Source: Planctomycetia bacterium (GTDB taxonomy: Bacteria > Planctomycetota > UBA1135 > GCA-002686595). Taken from it: a DNA stretch of 17,832 nt. The stretch is from positions 1 to 17,832 of the forward strand of contig SXKQ01000175.1 in NCBI GenBank assembly GCA_005778045.1, given 5' to 3'. Position numbers and translations under genes: made by a program. Under the pieces are notes generated by a model. That model was not told where the DNA came from and did not search any database. It saw only the letters and a program-made list of their open reading frames with translations. Below, one piece after another: positions 1-7,734 of the stretch; positions within the stretch are counted from its first letter, which is position 1, and every line of letters begins with the position of its first letter.

Positions 1-80
1 AGGCCTACATGCGCCGCCAGACGAACACGATCAACTACTCCGACAAGCTCCCTCTGGCCCAGGGCATCCAGTTCGGCTGA
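1..80 (+). CDS. 3' end of an unidentified protein gene (partial)
   Basis: The frame beginning at position 3 is open from the left edge to a TGA at 78-80 and encodes the last 25 residues of a protein, ending in LAQGIQFG. Twenty-four of its 25 sense codons end in G or C, the same bias as the secure genes here, so I take it as real coding sequence. The tail is polar with no membrane segment. It is too short to assign a family. It is convergent with the lipoprotein gene that ends at 162, and a strong hairpin lies between the two stop codons. Confidence 0.6.
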   Translation, partial: AYMRRQTNTINYSDKLPLAQGIQFG

Positions 81-97
81 GAGCGCCGGCACAAGGC

Positions 98-137
98 GCG
101 CGGGGCGGCCGAGTCTTGGTGACTCGTCGCCCCGCGC
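98..137. terminator. Strong intergenic hairpin between convergent genes
   Basis: Arms 98-107 and 128-137 are perfectly complementary (10 bp, GCGCGGGGCG against CGCCCCGCGC). After a 2x1 internal loop, 110-115 pairs with 121-126 around the 5-nt loop TTGGT. The hairpin is the same on both strands and lies 17 bp after the TGA at 78-80 and 24 bp beyond the end of the convergent lipoprotein gene. No clear T-run follows on either side, so it is terminator-like by position and stem strength but not a textbook intrinsic terminator. Confidence 0.6.
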
Positions 138-161
138 TCGTTCTCGCGACCTGCTCGAGAG

Positions 162-2711
162 CTACTGCAGCACGCTCATCAGGGCGACCTTGTTCTCGAG
201 GTTGTTGTAGCCCTGACCCTTCAGCGCAGTCAGCAGGTTGGCCGCTCCGCCGGCCTGCGCTTGGGAGGCGCGGGTCAGGAAGGTCGAGTCGCCGCTCAGC
301 ATGTAGCCATAGGCGTAGGAGGACGGCGTCTGGTAGTTGTCGTTGCCGTTACCGCCACCGCCCGTGGGCATCGACCCACAGAAGGGAGCCTGCGAGGTGT
401 CGAGCGGCGCGACGGCTAGGTGGGACCACGGGCCCGTGCCGTTCCACGCCATCGGACCGATCATGGCCGAGGTGGAGGCGACGAGTACGCTCTGGACGCT
501 GGCGACGCGCACCGGATCGACGTCGCGGAACACGCTTTCCTTGAGCCCCCAGAGCATATTCTCGGTGATGGCCTGCTCGATCGACTGTCGGCCCTGCCAC
601 TGTCCCGCGAGCATCTTGACGTTCGCCCAAGCCTGGATGAAGCCGTTGCACGAGGACTGGCCGTTCGCGATCACATCCGCCGTCGTCGCGAACCACGGGC
701 GGTAGCGCGCGCGGAAGGCCGAGTCGGAGATCGAGTAGGCGCAGATCGCGCTGACGAGCCCCCAGGACTCGCCGCGGCCAAAGGAGAAGCCCTTGTGAGG
801 CCGATTGTTGACCTGCGACATCTTCGCGCGCAGCGTCGACGGGATCGAGTAGCCGCCGGAGTTGTTGAAGTGCTCGCTGAAGGACATGCGGAAGCACTCG
901 GCGGCCATGCGCAGGTCATCCTTGGCGATCGAGTCGTTGCCGAGCCACGTCAGGACCATCGGCGAGCGCAGGAAGCGGATGTAGTGCTGGAAGTCGATCG
1001 GCGAGCTCGTGACGATGTCCGTCTCGTAGGCTGGCTTCAGGTTGTTGGTCGCCACGTGGTTGCGCTGGTAGGCGGGCGAAACGTTCATACCGAACGGATC
1101 GTTCGAGTTGTTCGTCAGGCGCTGGAAGTAGTTCATCGGCGTGTAGGTGAGCGTGGGGGTCTGCACGACCCACTGCTCGACGCGCGTCTGCTCCCCATCC
1201 GAGTTCATCAGGATCTGCGGCTGGCGCTCGCAGTACATACGGTGCGAGAACTCGTAGCTACGGTAGCCCTCGCGCGAGCTGGCCGAGGCGGTCTTGAATC
1301 CGTCGTAGAACCAAATCTCCGAGCCGCTCGTCATGCCGCCGTACTGCACTCCATAGATGTGCGCCCAGCCGAAGTTGGGGAAGCTCCAGGGGTAGCCGCC
1401 CGTCGCCGTGCCGTTCTGCAGGTGGCCGCGGATGGTGTTGTACAGCGCGACGACGTTGCCTTGGATCGAGGCCTGTCCGAGGTGGGAGAGGTCCGGCAGC
1501 GGCAAGCGCTGCGGGAAGTAGCGCGCGGTCTGCGGGTTCCACCACGACCAGAGGACGAGTCCAGTGGGCGAGCTGCCCTTGACGCAGAAGCCGACAGGCT
1601 CCTTCTCGAGGGCGGCGAGCGCGCTGGACACCGCGGTCGGACGCGCGAGCGCGAGTCGACGGTGGAACATCGCTTGCGCGGGCATGACGTGCATCGAGCC
1701 GTCCGCCATGGGCTTGATCAGCTCGAGCTTGGTCACGGTGCCGACCGTCTGCGGCGTGCCCTGATAGGGGTCCGAGATGTCCGACAGGATCGACCAGCCG
1801 GCCGGGACGTGCAGCTCGAGCGAGCGGAAGTACGCCAGCCCGATCGGATCGTCGTCCGTGAAGCCGGCGGTCTTGTTGGCACCGCTGGCCCCGTTGTTGA
1901 CGCGCAGGTCGAGCGAGAGGAAGTCCTCGCCTGACCAGACCGTAGTGTAGGCGTGCACGCCGAAGAAGTGCGGCAGTGCGCCGGTCGGGGCACCGATGGG
2001 AGCGCCCTGCGGCTTCATCACCCCGTAGGTGCGCGTCTCGACGGCCGCCGGGCCGCGACGCAGCGTCTTGACCGAGTTCGAGACCGGCGCGGAACGCACG
2101 CCGTCGAGCGGGAAGAAGCGGTATTCGTTCCCGAACACATCCTTGGCGACAAGCGCGACGCGGTCGCGCTGCGAGAGCAGGTTGAGCACCTCGGCCTTGA
2201 CGGTCAGCTTGCTGTCCGAGTGCAGGTGGTCGACGACGTCGTAGCGCACCTTCGTGCCCGCGGCTACGCCCACCGGCCGGCGCACGCGAGCGAGCACCTC
2301 GACCACGTCGGCGCCGTCGGCGTCGTTCGGATAGCGCGAGACGAGCTCCATCTGCGTCGGCACGACGAAGCCGTCGATGTCGCGGATGGAGAGCGGGATG
2401 CGGCCATCGGCGCGCGGGAACGTGCCCTTGGGCACGGGAATCGTGCCGCGCACGACGTAGTTCGACGGCGAAGGCACCGTGAGCTGCAGCGAGGCCACGA
2501 CCTCGCCGCCTGTCTCAGGGCCCGCCGTGGCACCCGAAGTGAGCATCTGCGGGCCGTTGTCCACCGCTGCCTCCGCTCCGCCGGAGCCCGACGAGCAGGC
2601 CGCGGCGAGGGGCAGGGTGATGGCCAGCAAGCAAGTTCGCCACGAGCGGCCGCTGGTGGCCCGCCCCGTGACGTTGGTGTTCGAATCCCCATTGATGCGC
2701 GTGCGCGCCAT
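162..2711 (-). CDS. Large exported lipoprotein, possible polysaccharide lyase or hydrolase-like protein
   Basis: An 849-residue protein. I chose the ATG at 2711 because GGGAG stands 8 bases upstream, the only good Shine-Dalgarno site in the window, and because a signal peptide follows; the frame stays open further upstream. Residues 24-39 form a hydrophobic stretch ending LPLAAAC, a lipobox-like site with Cys39 and Leu at -4, then a Ser/Gly-rich linker. Residues about 70-155 are beta-rich, with a pattern of the kind seen in RIFT-barrel N-terminal domains of exo-rhamnogalacturonan-lyase-like (PcRGLX/YetA) proteins. The rest is rich in Trp, Tyr and Asn and looks largely helical toward the end, which would suit an (alpha/alpha) barrel. 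The family assignment is tentative and I see no definite catalytic motif. It is the last gene of the minus-strand group and has its own 200-bp upstream spacer, so it may be regulated separately. Confidence 0.8.
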   Translation of the reverse strand: MARTRINGDSNTNVTGRATSGRSWRTCLLAITLPLAAACSSGSGGAEAAVDNGPQMLTSGATAGPETGGEVVASLQLTVPSPSNYVVRGTIPVPKGTFPRADGRIPLSIRDIDGFVVPTQMELVSRYPNDADGADVVEVLARVRRPVGVAAGTKVRYDVVDHLHSDSKLTVKAEVLNLLSQRDRVALVAKDVFGNEYRFFPLDGVRSAPVSNSVKTLRRGPAAVETRTYGVMKPQGAPIGAPTGALPHFFGVHAYTTVWSGEDFLSLDLRVNNGASGANKTAGFTDDDPIGLAYFRSLELHVPAGWSILSDISDPYQGTPQTVGTVTKLELIKPMADGSMHVMPAQAMFHRRLALARPTAVSSALAALEKEPVGFCVKGSSPTGLVLWSWWNPQTARYFPQRLPLPDLSHLGQASIQGNVVALYNTIRGHLQNGTATGGYPWSFPNFGWAHIYGVQYGGMTSGSEIWFYDGFKTASASSREGYRSYEFSHRMYCERQPQILMNSDGEQTRVEQWVVQTPTLTYTPMNYFQRLTNNSNDPFGMNVSPAYQRNHVATNNLKPAYETDIVTSSPIDFQHYIRFLRSPMVLTWLGNDSIAKDDLRMAAECFRMSFSEHFNNSGGYSIPSTLRAKMSQVNNRPHKGFSFGRGESWGLVSAICAYSISDSAFRARYRPWFATTADVIANGQSSCNGFIQAWANVKMLAGQWQGRQSIEQAITENMLWGLKESVFRDVDPVRVASVQSVLVASTSAMIGPMAWNGTGPWSHLAVAPLDTSQAPFCGSMPTGGGGNGNDNYQTPSSYAYGYMLSGDSTFLTRASQAQAGGAANLLTALKGQGYNNLENKVALMSVLQ

Positions 2712-2832
2712 GATCGCTTCTCCCGAAGGTCCCTCTGGACCTCTTGTGTTGAGGCCACCCGTGCGGGCGTGGCCGTCTTCTTCCCCGCTGGCCTTTTCGG
2801 GCGGGATTGGGAGCGCACTCGATGCGAGCAAT

Positions 2833-2857
2833 CTGATTTTCAGTGCAAAGAGTGCAC
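2833..2857. promoter_or_regulatory. AT-richer double dyad upstream of the lipoprotein gene
   Basis: In the 200-bp spacer between the phosphoesterase stop and the lipoprotein start are two adjoining small dyads: CTGA-TTT-TCAG at 2833-2843 and GTGCA-AAGAG-TGCAC at 2843-2857. They share base 2843 and form a relatively AT-rich island in very GC-rich DNA. On the minus strand TTGCAC could serve as a -35-like element, but no good -10 follows at the usual spacing. It is a possible operator or promoter region about 120-145 bp from the ATG at 2711. The rest of the spacer shows nothing clear. Confidence 0.3.
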
Positions 2858-2880
2858 ATGGCCCGCGCCGTGGCGGAACA

Positions 2881-2897
2881 CCGGAAGGACTTTCCGG
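2881..2897 (-). terminator. Weak hairpin after the metallophosphoesterase gene
   Basis: CCGGAA at 2881-2886 pairs with TTCCGG at 2892-2897; an additional G-T pair closes a 3-nt loop. It lies 14 bp beyond the stop codon of the minus-strand phosphoesterase and is followed on that strand by TGTT. The stem is short (6-7 bp) and the T-tract is poor, so this is a candidate only. Confidence 0.35.
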
Positions 2898-2911
2898 GCG
2901 TGCGCCGAGGC

Positions 2912-4882
2912 TCAGGGACGGACGGCTGCGTCGCCCAGTCGCGCGGCGTGAGCGCCGTGGCCGGAGTCGTCGGGACACCAGGGACCCAGCACGCCGTCCA
3001 TGTGCAGGAGCAGCGCGGTGTGGGCGTCTCGCGCCATCCGACGCTCGGGCTCGAAACGGCCGCTGACGTCGTAGCGTGCCACCGTGGAGACGCACACCTC
3101 GTCGATTTCGCCGAGGAAGCACGAGTTCGGGCTGCCATCCTTGCTGACGTCGGCCCCGACGAGCAGCGGCAGGTCGAGGATGCGCCGCGCGCCGCGACCA
3201 TCGCGTCTCGCGACGAGCACGCCATCGACGAATAGCTGCACCTGCGCGCCATCGAATTGGCCGGCGACGTGATGCCAGCGCCCAACTTCGAGCACCGCTC
3301 GCTCTGCACGCGCGGACACGTAGTCGTCGCCGAGGAAGATGGTGAACGATGGGCGCCCTTCGTCGACGAACAGACCGAACTCGCCTTGCTCGGTCTTGGT
3401 GACGAAGCCTTGCCGCGGCCGGAACTCGCTTGCACGCAGCCAGCCTTCGACGGTGAGCGGACCGTCGGGCAGCGAGAGTGCCGCGTGCGGCACGCTGAGT
3501 GCGTCCCCGTCGCCGTCGAGTGCGAGTGCGTGCTCGACGGAGGGTCGAGGCGGCTGCGGCAGCGCGCGCAGGTCGAGCGGGAGCTCGACGTCTCGCACGG
3601 GCAGCGCGACGCGCGCGTCCGCGCCGAGCCAGTCGCCGCGCACTTCGAGCCTCGGGAGGCGCAGAGCCGCATCGAGCGCCCCCGCGGGGCGTGTCGCGCG
3701 CAGCGTGAACTCGCGTGTGGCGCCGGGCTCGATTCTCCCGTGCAGGTGGCTCGGCTCAAAGCTCCAGCGCGAGTCGCGGCTGTGCGGGACCAGAGCCACA
3801 TCCACCGTACGACGCGCGGAATTGCGCAGCGCGATACGCGTCTCGCCATCGACGCCGACGTCCGTCCGGAACGCGAGCGGGGTGATCGATGCAGGCTGCA
3901 GGCCGCGCGCCGCGGCCGCGGCGTCGTCGCTCATATCTCCCGTGATCGCGCGCGCGTCGATGGCAGCTCCCACCGGCAGCGCCGCGACCGCGATACCACT
4001 CTTGCGCACCGTCACGAGGTGGTACTGGTGCAGGTAGCCGGCTTTCGGGACGAGCGCCGACTGATCGCCACCGACGGTGGCGAGCGTGAAGTACTCGATG
4101 CCATCGCGCACCCCGTCATAGCGCATGCGATGGATGTGGCCTGCGAATACCGCCGTCACGTTGCCCGCCGCGGCGAGCTTCGCGTGCACCTTCTGCCAGT
4201 CGTCGCCGTAGCTGCCGCCGAGCCAGCGCGGATGGTGCAGGAATACGAACACATGCTCGGCGTCCTGCGCGCGTGCGAGTGCCTCGTCGAGGAACGCGAG
4301 CTGCTCGGCGCTCATGCGCTGGCAGTCGGGCTTGTTGAAGTTGCGTTCGCCGGTCTCGGGGTTGGCCTCGTCCGAGTCGAGCGCGATGAACCATGCGCTC
4401 TTGTGGCGGAACGCATACCACAAGGGGCCGAAGTGCGCCTCGTAGTCCGCCTCGTGCTCCTCGCTCGGCCGCGCACCCTTGCCGCGCCAGTAGATGTCGT
4501 GGTTGCCGACCACGGGAAACCACGGGCAGGCGAGGCGATTCATGATGCCCGAGTACTCATCCGCCTGCTTCTGCCACGCGGGCTGGTCGTTGTAGCCCTG
4601 CACGAGATCGCCGACGGTCATCACGAGATCCGGACGGATCACGTTGGTCTCCTCGACGGCCTGTGCCAGCACCTTCACGCCCTCGGCAGGACCGCCGGTG
4701 CGATCGCCGAAGATCACGAAACTGAAGGCGTCCTGCTCGTCGGGCAACGGCAACGCCACTTTACTGGTGCGGCTGGTGACGAAGCGCTGTGCACGCGATC
4801 GCGCAGCGTCCTCGTCGTCGGCAAACCAGGCAGCGGCGAGCGGCACGGCAAACAGGGCGATGCTCAGCGCGCGTTGGAGCAT
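2912..4882 (-). CDS. Secreted metallophosphoesterase with C-terminal LamG-like domain
   Basis: A 656-residue protein starting at the ATG at 4882, 17 bp after the DUF3293 gene, so the two are probably co-transcribed. Residues 1-21 form a signal peptide. All calcineurin-like phosphoesterase metal motifs are present in order: GDR (59-61), GDLV (91-94), GNHD (126-129), HHP (216-218) and GHIH (248-251). It should therefore bind a dinuclear metal centre and hydrolyse a phosphate mono- or diester outside the cytoplasm. A beta-rich linker (about 270-445) follows. Residues about 455-645 resemble a LamG/concanavalin A-like domain, including VEGWLRAS, GRWHHVAGQFDG, LFVDG and GEIDEV, a fold that often binds glycans. 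The substrate cannot be predicted. No Shine-Dalgarno site is visible, but the upstream residues of the open frame are not signal-like, which supports this start. Confidence 0.9.
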   Translation of the reverse strand: MLQRALSIALFAVPLAAAWFADDEDAARSRAQRFVTSRTSKVALPLPDEQDAFSFVIFGDRTGGPAEGVKVLAQAVEETNVIRPDLVMTVGDLVQGYNDQPAWQKQADEYSGIMNRLACPWFPVVGNHDIYWRGKGARPSEEHEADYEAHFGPLWYAFRHKSAWFIALDSDEANPETGERNFNKPDCQRMSAEQLAFLDEALARAQDAEHVFVFLHHPRWLGGSYGDDWQKVHAKLAAAGNVTAVFAGHIHRMRYDGVRDGIEYFTLATVGGDQSALVPKAGYLHQYHLVTVRKSGIAVAALPVGAAIDARAITGDMSDDAAAAARGLQPASITPLAFRTDVGVDGETRIALRNSARRTVDVALVPHSRDSRWSFEPSHLHGRIEPGATREFTLRATRPAGALDAALRLPRLEVRGDWLGADARVALPVRDVELPLDLRALPQPPRPSVEHALALDGDGDALSVPHAALSLPDGPLTVEGWLRASEFRPRQGFVTKTEQGEFGLFVDEGRPSFTIFLGDDYVSARAERAVLEVGRWHHVAGQFDGAQVQLFVDGVLVARRDGRGARRILDLPLLVGADVSKDGSPNSCFLGEIDEVCVSTVARYDVSGRFEPERRMARDAHTALLLHMDGVLGPWCPDDSGHGAHAARLGDAAVRP

Positions 4883-4899
4883 GAAATGTCTCGCGGGGC

Positions 4900-5325
4900 T
4901 TAGAGGGGGAGCCGTGTGTCGGGAGCGCCGTCGCACCAGCGGATCGACATGCTCTTCCCGTCGCACCAGAAGTAGGCGTCCTGCCGGAACTCGAGTGCCA
5001 GCTCGCGCGCAGCGCCGTCGTCGACCACGGCAGCGAGGCTAGGTTCCCGGTGCGCCCGGTCTGGCGAGCCCGCGAGCACGTCGACGTGGGGCGCGCGCCG
5101 TCGTCGGAGCGCAGCGCGCAGCCTCTCGGTCGCGGCGCGGCCCTCACGCTCGACGTGGGGCAGCCCGAGGGCCGGCCACGCACTCAGGATCGCGAATGAG
5201 CCGGCCAGTCCTGCTGCGCGAAATGCAGCGCGCTCGCGCGTGCCGAGCGGCCGTCTCAAGTCGATCCAGTACTCGTCGAGCAACTCGAGCACGGTGGACG
5301 CATAGGTCGACTCGTCACGGTCCAT
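4900..5325 (-). CDS. DUF3293 domain-containing protein
   Basis: A 141-residue soluble protein. The ATG at 5325 gives the compact family length; the frame is open further upstream but would run into the divergent PhoX gene. The features that suggest DUF3293 (PF11697) are the FAILSAWPA segment, a central helix (EREGRAATERLRAAL), the REPSL segment and a late FRQDAYFW segment resembling the family's conserved FGQDA motif. The biochemical role of this family is not established. There is no signal peptide, so it is probably cytoplasmic. It lies 17 bp upstream of the phosphoesterase and diverges from the phoX-like gene across 62 bp. A weak GGA stands 8 bases before the start. Confidence 0.75.
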   Translation of the reverse strand: MDRDESTYASTVLELLDEYWIDLRRPLGTRERAAFRAAGLAGSFAILSAWPALGLPHVEREGRAATERLRAALRRRRAPHVDVLAGSPDRAHREPSLAAVVDDGAARELALEFRQDAYFWCDGKSMSIRWCDGAPDTRLPL

Positions 5326-5387
5326 AGCTCGTATCCAACACGACGGAACGCTGGCGCGCAAGCGCAGCTGTAGATACATCAAGGCGC
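5326..5387. promoter_or_regulatory. Divergent promoter region with a small stem-loop
   Basis: The 62-bp spacer between the divergent DUF3293 and PhoX start codons must hold at least the proximal control elements for both. A stem-loop at 5350-5368 has 7 bp, one bulged G (5354) and a GCAA loop; as DNA it is an imperfect dyad that a regulator could bind. TAGATA at about 5371-5376 could be a -10-like element for the plus strand, but no convincing -35 is present. I see no pho-box-like repeats of the E. coli type. Confidence 0.35.
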
Positions 5388-7676
5388 ATGGAATCGCAGC
5401 GCGCCAAGCCGGATCGTCGCGAGCTGCTGGCGTGGTTCGGCGCGAGCGCGGGCTGGATGGCGCTGGCGACGGGCTGCGCGACGCGCATGCGTGGCCTGAG
5501 CTCGCCGTTTGTCGCTTCCAACGGCCTACCTTCTTGGTCGCCCGTTCCTCTTCCGCTGCCGATCGCATCAGACGGGGGCGACGCCGCGAGCGACGCTCGC
5601 CGGCTCGCGCGGTTCGAGGTCCGCGATGAGCTCGTGCTGCCCGCGGGATTTGGCTACGAAGTGCTCGCGCGCTGGGGAGAGCGCTTCGGGCCGGAAGGAA
5701 AATCGCTCGAGTTTGGCTTCAACTGCGACTTTCTCGGCTTCGTGCCCATCCAGGGCAGCGAAGACGATGCCTGGCTCGTGGTCAATCACGAAGCGCTCTC
5801 CGCGCGCCCTTGGTTGCAGGCACTGGCCGAGGTGCGCGGTCTCGATCCAGTGGGCCTGATCGCCACGCGAACCGCGGATGGCTCTGTCGACGTACGTCTG
5901 GGGGACGTGGGCTGGACATCGGACAAGCTCGATCTCGCTTGTTCCGACGTCGACCCACGCGTGCGCGAGCGCGTGCAGGCATTGTCGCGGCTGGCGCTCG
6001 CGGAACTCGGGATCAGCATCCTGCGCCTGAAGCGCGGCGCGAGCGGCGCTTGGCAGGTGGATGCGCACTCGCGGGAGCACAAGCGCATCAGCGGAGTCGA
6101 CGAGCGGACTCCGACACACTCCAACTGCTCCGGCACGGTGACGCCGTGGGGCACCGCCCTTTCGGGCGAGGAGAATTATCAGGACTACGTGCGCGAGACG
6201 ATCGATGCCGTGGGTCGGCCGACCGCGACGTCGATGCCGCTCGAGCTGGTGGGAATCGACGCGCGGTTTGCGGAGCCGTTTGACATCAACGGTTTGGGCG
6301 CGTCCCTTGTCGTGCCGCAGGATGGACGCGACTTCGGCTGGGTGTGCCACGTGGATCCCGCGACGGGCGCGCTCGAGAAGCTCCGGCGGCTCGGCCGCAT
6401 GCGGCACGAGAATGTGGCCCTGCGCGTCGAGCCCGGGCAGCCGCTGGTGGCCTACACGGGGGACGACCGTCGCGGCGGGCACGTGTGGAAGTTCGTGAGC
6501 TCGCGCATGGTCGAGCGCGTCGACGATCCGCTCAACGTACGGCTCTTCGACGAGGGCACGCTGTACGCGGCGCGCGTCCTCCCCGACGGAACTGGCGAAT
6601 GGCTGCCGCTCGTCCCGGCGACGCCGCTCTCGCGCCCGATGCCCGAACGCACTGGTGGCGGCCATCTCTGGCTGCCCGACCGCTCGCGCTGTGGGGCGGA
6701 TGGCATTCCGGAGGGCGGTTGGGTGGCGGTGAGCGCTCCAGACGCGAAGAAGCAGGGCGTGAGCGCCGAAGCGTGGTGCGAGAGCGTCGCGCGTGCTTGC
6801 GGCCAGCCGTTCGAGCGCCTGACTCTCGGCGATCTGGTCTGGGAGCTGCGCGACGGTTCCGTCGACGCTGCCTCCCGCCAAGCGCATCGCGAGCGCGTGC
6901 TGCTCCTCGACGCCGCGGTGATGGCCAACGCGATGGGAGCGACGCCGTGCGCTCGACCCGAGGACCTCGAGCTGCATCCTCACGATGGCTCGCTGTTCCT
7001 CTCGTTCTCCGATGCGACGAGCCTCTCCAGCGAGGGCTCGCCCGACGCACGCATCTTCCCGCAGTCGCGCGGCAATTCTTCGCTGCGCTACGGCGCGATC
7101 TATCGTCTCGAAGAGGAGCAGGCAGGCGCCTCGCCGCGCTTTCGCTGGAGCTCGTTCTGCCAGTCCGGCGAGCTGGCCGACGGCGGGCACGGCTTCGCCA
7201 ACCCCGACAACCTGTGCTTCGACCCCGCGGGCAATCTGTGGGTGCTCACGGACATCTCCGCTTTCGCGCTGAACGCCGAGGTCGAGCGGGAGGGAGCGAG
7301 CGCGCCCGGCTCGGACCGCTTCGCGGGCGTCTTCGGCTCGAGCGCGTTGTTCATGATTCCCACGGCAGGACCGCGCGCGGGTATCCCGCACTGCTTCGCC
7401 ACGGGGCCATCCGAATGCGAGCTGTGTGGAGTGACCTTCAGCCCTGACGGCGAGACGATGTTCCTCTCGATCCAGCATCCGGGCGAGTTGCACGGCATTC
7501 GCGGCCGCCCCGGCTCCGGCCTGCCGACGAGCGTCGTTCGGAGAACTCGGGTGGCGGCCCGCGACGGGACCCTGTTCGAGCAGCTTCGCACGGTGCCGCT
7601 CGGCAGCAACTGGCCCTCCGGAGTGCTCGGTCGCGCTCCGCGTCCGTCGGTGGTCGCGATTCGTCGGCGTCCGTAG
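5388..7676 (+). CDS. PhoX-type alkaline phosphatase (DUF839), Tat-exported
   Basis: A 762-residue protein of the PhoX family (PF05787), metal-dependent phosphomonoesterases exported by the Tat pathway that release phosphate from organic esters. The N-terminus has a twin-arginine motif (DRRELL, Arg10-Arg11) and a hydrophobic stretch ending ALATGC, so Cys30 may be a lipidation site although Leu is at -4 rather than -3. Family signatures in order: VNHE (about 132-135), NCSGTVTPWGT with Cys247 then SGEEN, GRMRHE (336-341), YTGDD (356-360), RPEDLELHP (from 523), PDNLCFD (from 606) and QHPGE (696-700). These acidic and Cys positions are where known PhoX enzymes bind Fe and Ca, so it is probably active. 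AAGG lies close before the ATG. It is divergent from the DUF3293-phosphoesterase pair and is followed after 58 bp by the cyclase-like gene. Confidence 0.92.
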   Translation: MESQRAKPDRRELLAWFGASAGWMALATGCATRMRGLSSPFVASNGLPSWSPVPLPLPIASDGGDAASDARRLARFEVRDELVLPAGFGYEVLARWGERFGPEGKSLEFGFNCDFLGFVPIQGSEDDAWLVVNHEALSARPWLQALAEVRGLDPVGLIATRTADGSVDVRLGDVGWTSDKLDLACSDVDPRVRERVQALSRLALAELGISILRLKRGASGAWQVDAHSREHKRISGVDERTPTHSNCSGTVTPWGTALSGEENYQDYVRETIDAVGRPTATSMPLELVGIDARFAEPFDINGLGASLVVPQDGRDFGWVCHVDPATGALEKLRRLGRMRHENVALRVEPGQPLVAYTGDDRRGGHVWKFVSSRMVERVDDPLNVRLFDEGTLYAARVLPDGTGEWLPLVPATPLSRPMPERTGGGHLWLPDRSRCGADGIPEGGWVAVSAPDAKKQGVSAEAWCESVARACGQPFERLTLGDLVWELRDGSVDAASRQAHRERVLLLDAAVMANAMGATPCARPEDLELHPHDGSLFLSFSDATSLSSEGSPDARIFPQSRGNSSLRYGAIYRLEEEQAGASPRFRWSSFCQSGELADGGHGFANPDNLCFDPAGNLWVLTDISAFALNAEVEREGASAPGSDRFAGVFGSSALFMIPTAGPRAGIPHCFATGPSECELCGVTFSPDGETMFLSIQHPGELHGIRGRPGSGLPTSVVRRTRVAARDGTLFEQLRTVPLGSNWPSGVLGRAPRPSVVAIRRRP

Positions 7677-7734
7677 TTCGACGGCTTTTCGGTCTTGCGG
7701 CGACTGGGCTCGCGCCGCCCTCGAGCGCCTGGCT

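Noticed and set aside
420..1934. 504-residue plus-strand frame within the lipoprotein gene, and similar long frames at 1953-2951 and 3257-4903
   Set aside because: They are mirror frames of minus-strand genes with lipobox or phosphoesterase motifs, and encode Arg/Glu/His-rich sequence typical of GC shadows.
2712..3122. N-terminal extension of the lipoprotein frame up to 3122
   Set aside because: The extension overlaps the end of the phosphoesterase gene, is Arg-rich, and would bury the signal peptide; the ATG at 2711 has the good Shine-Dalgarno site.
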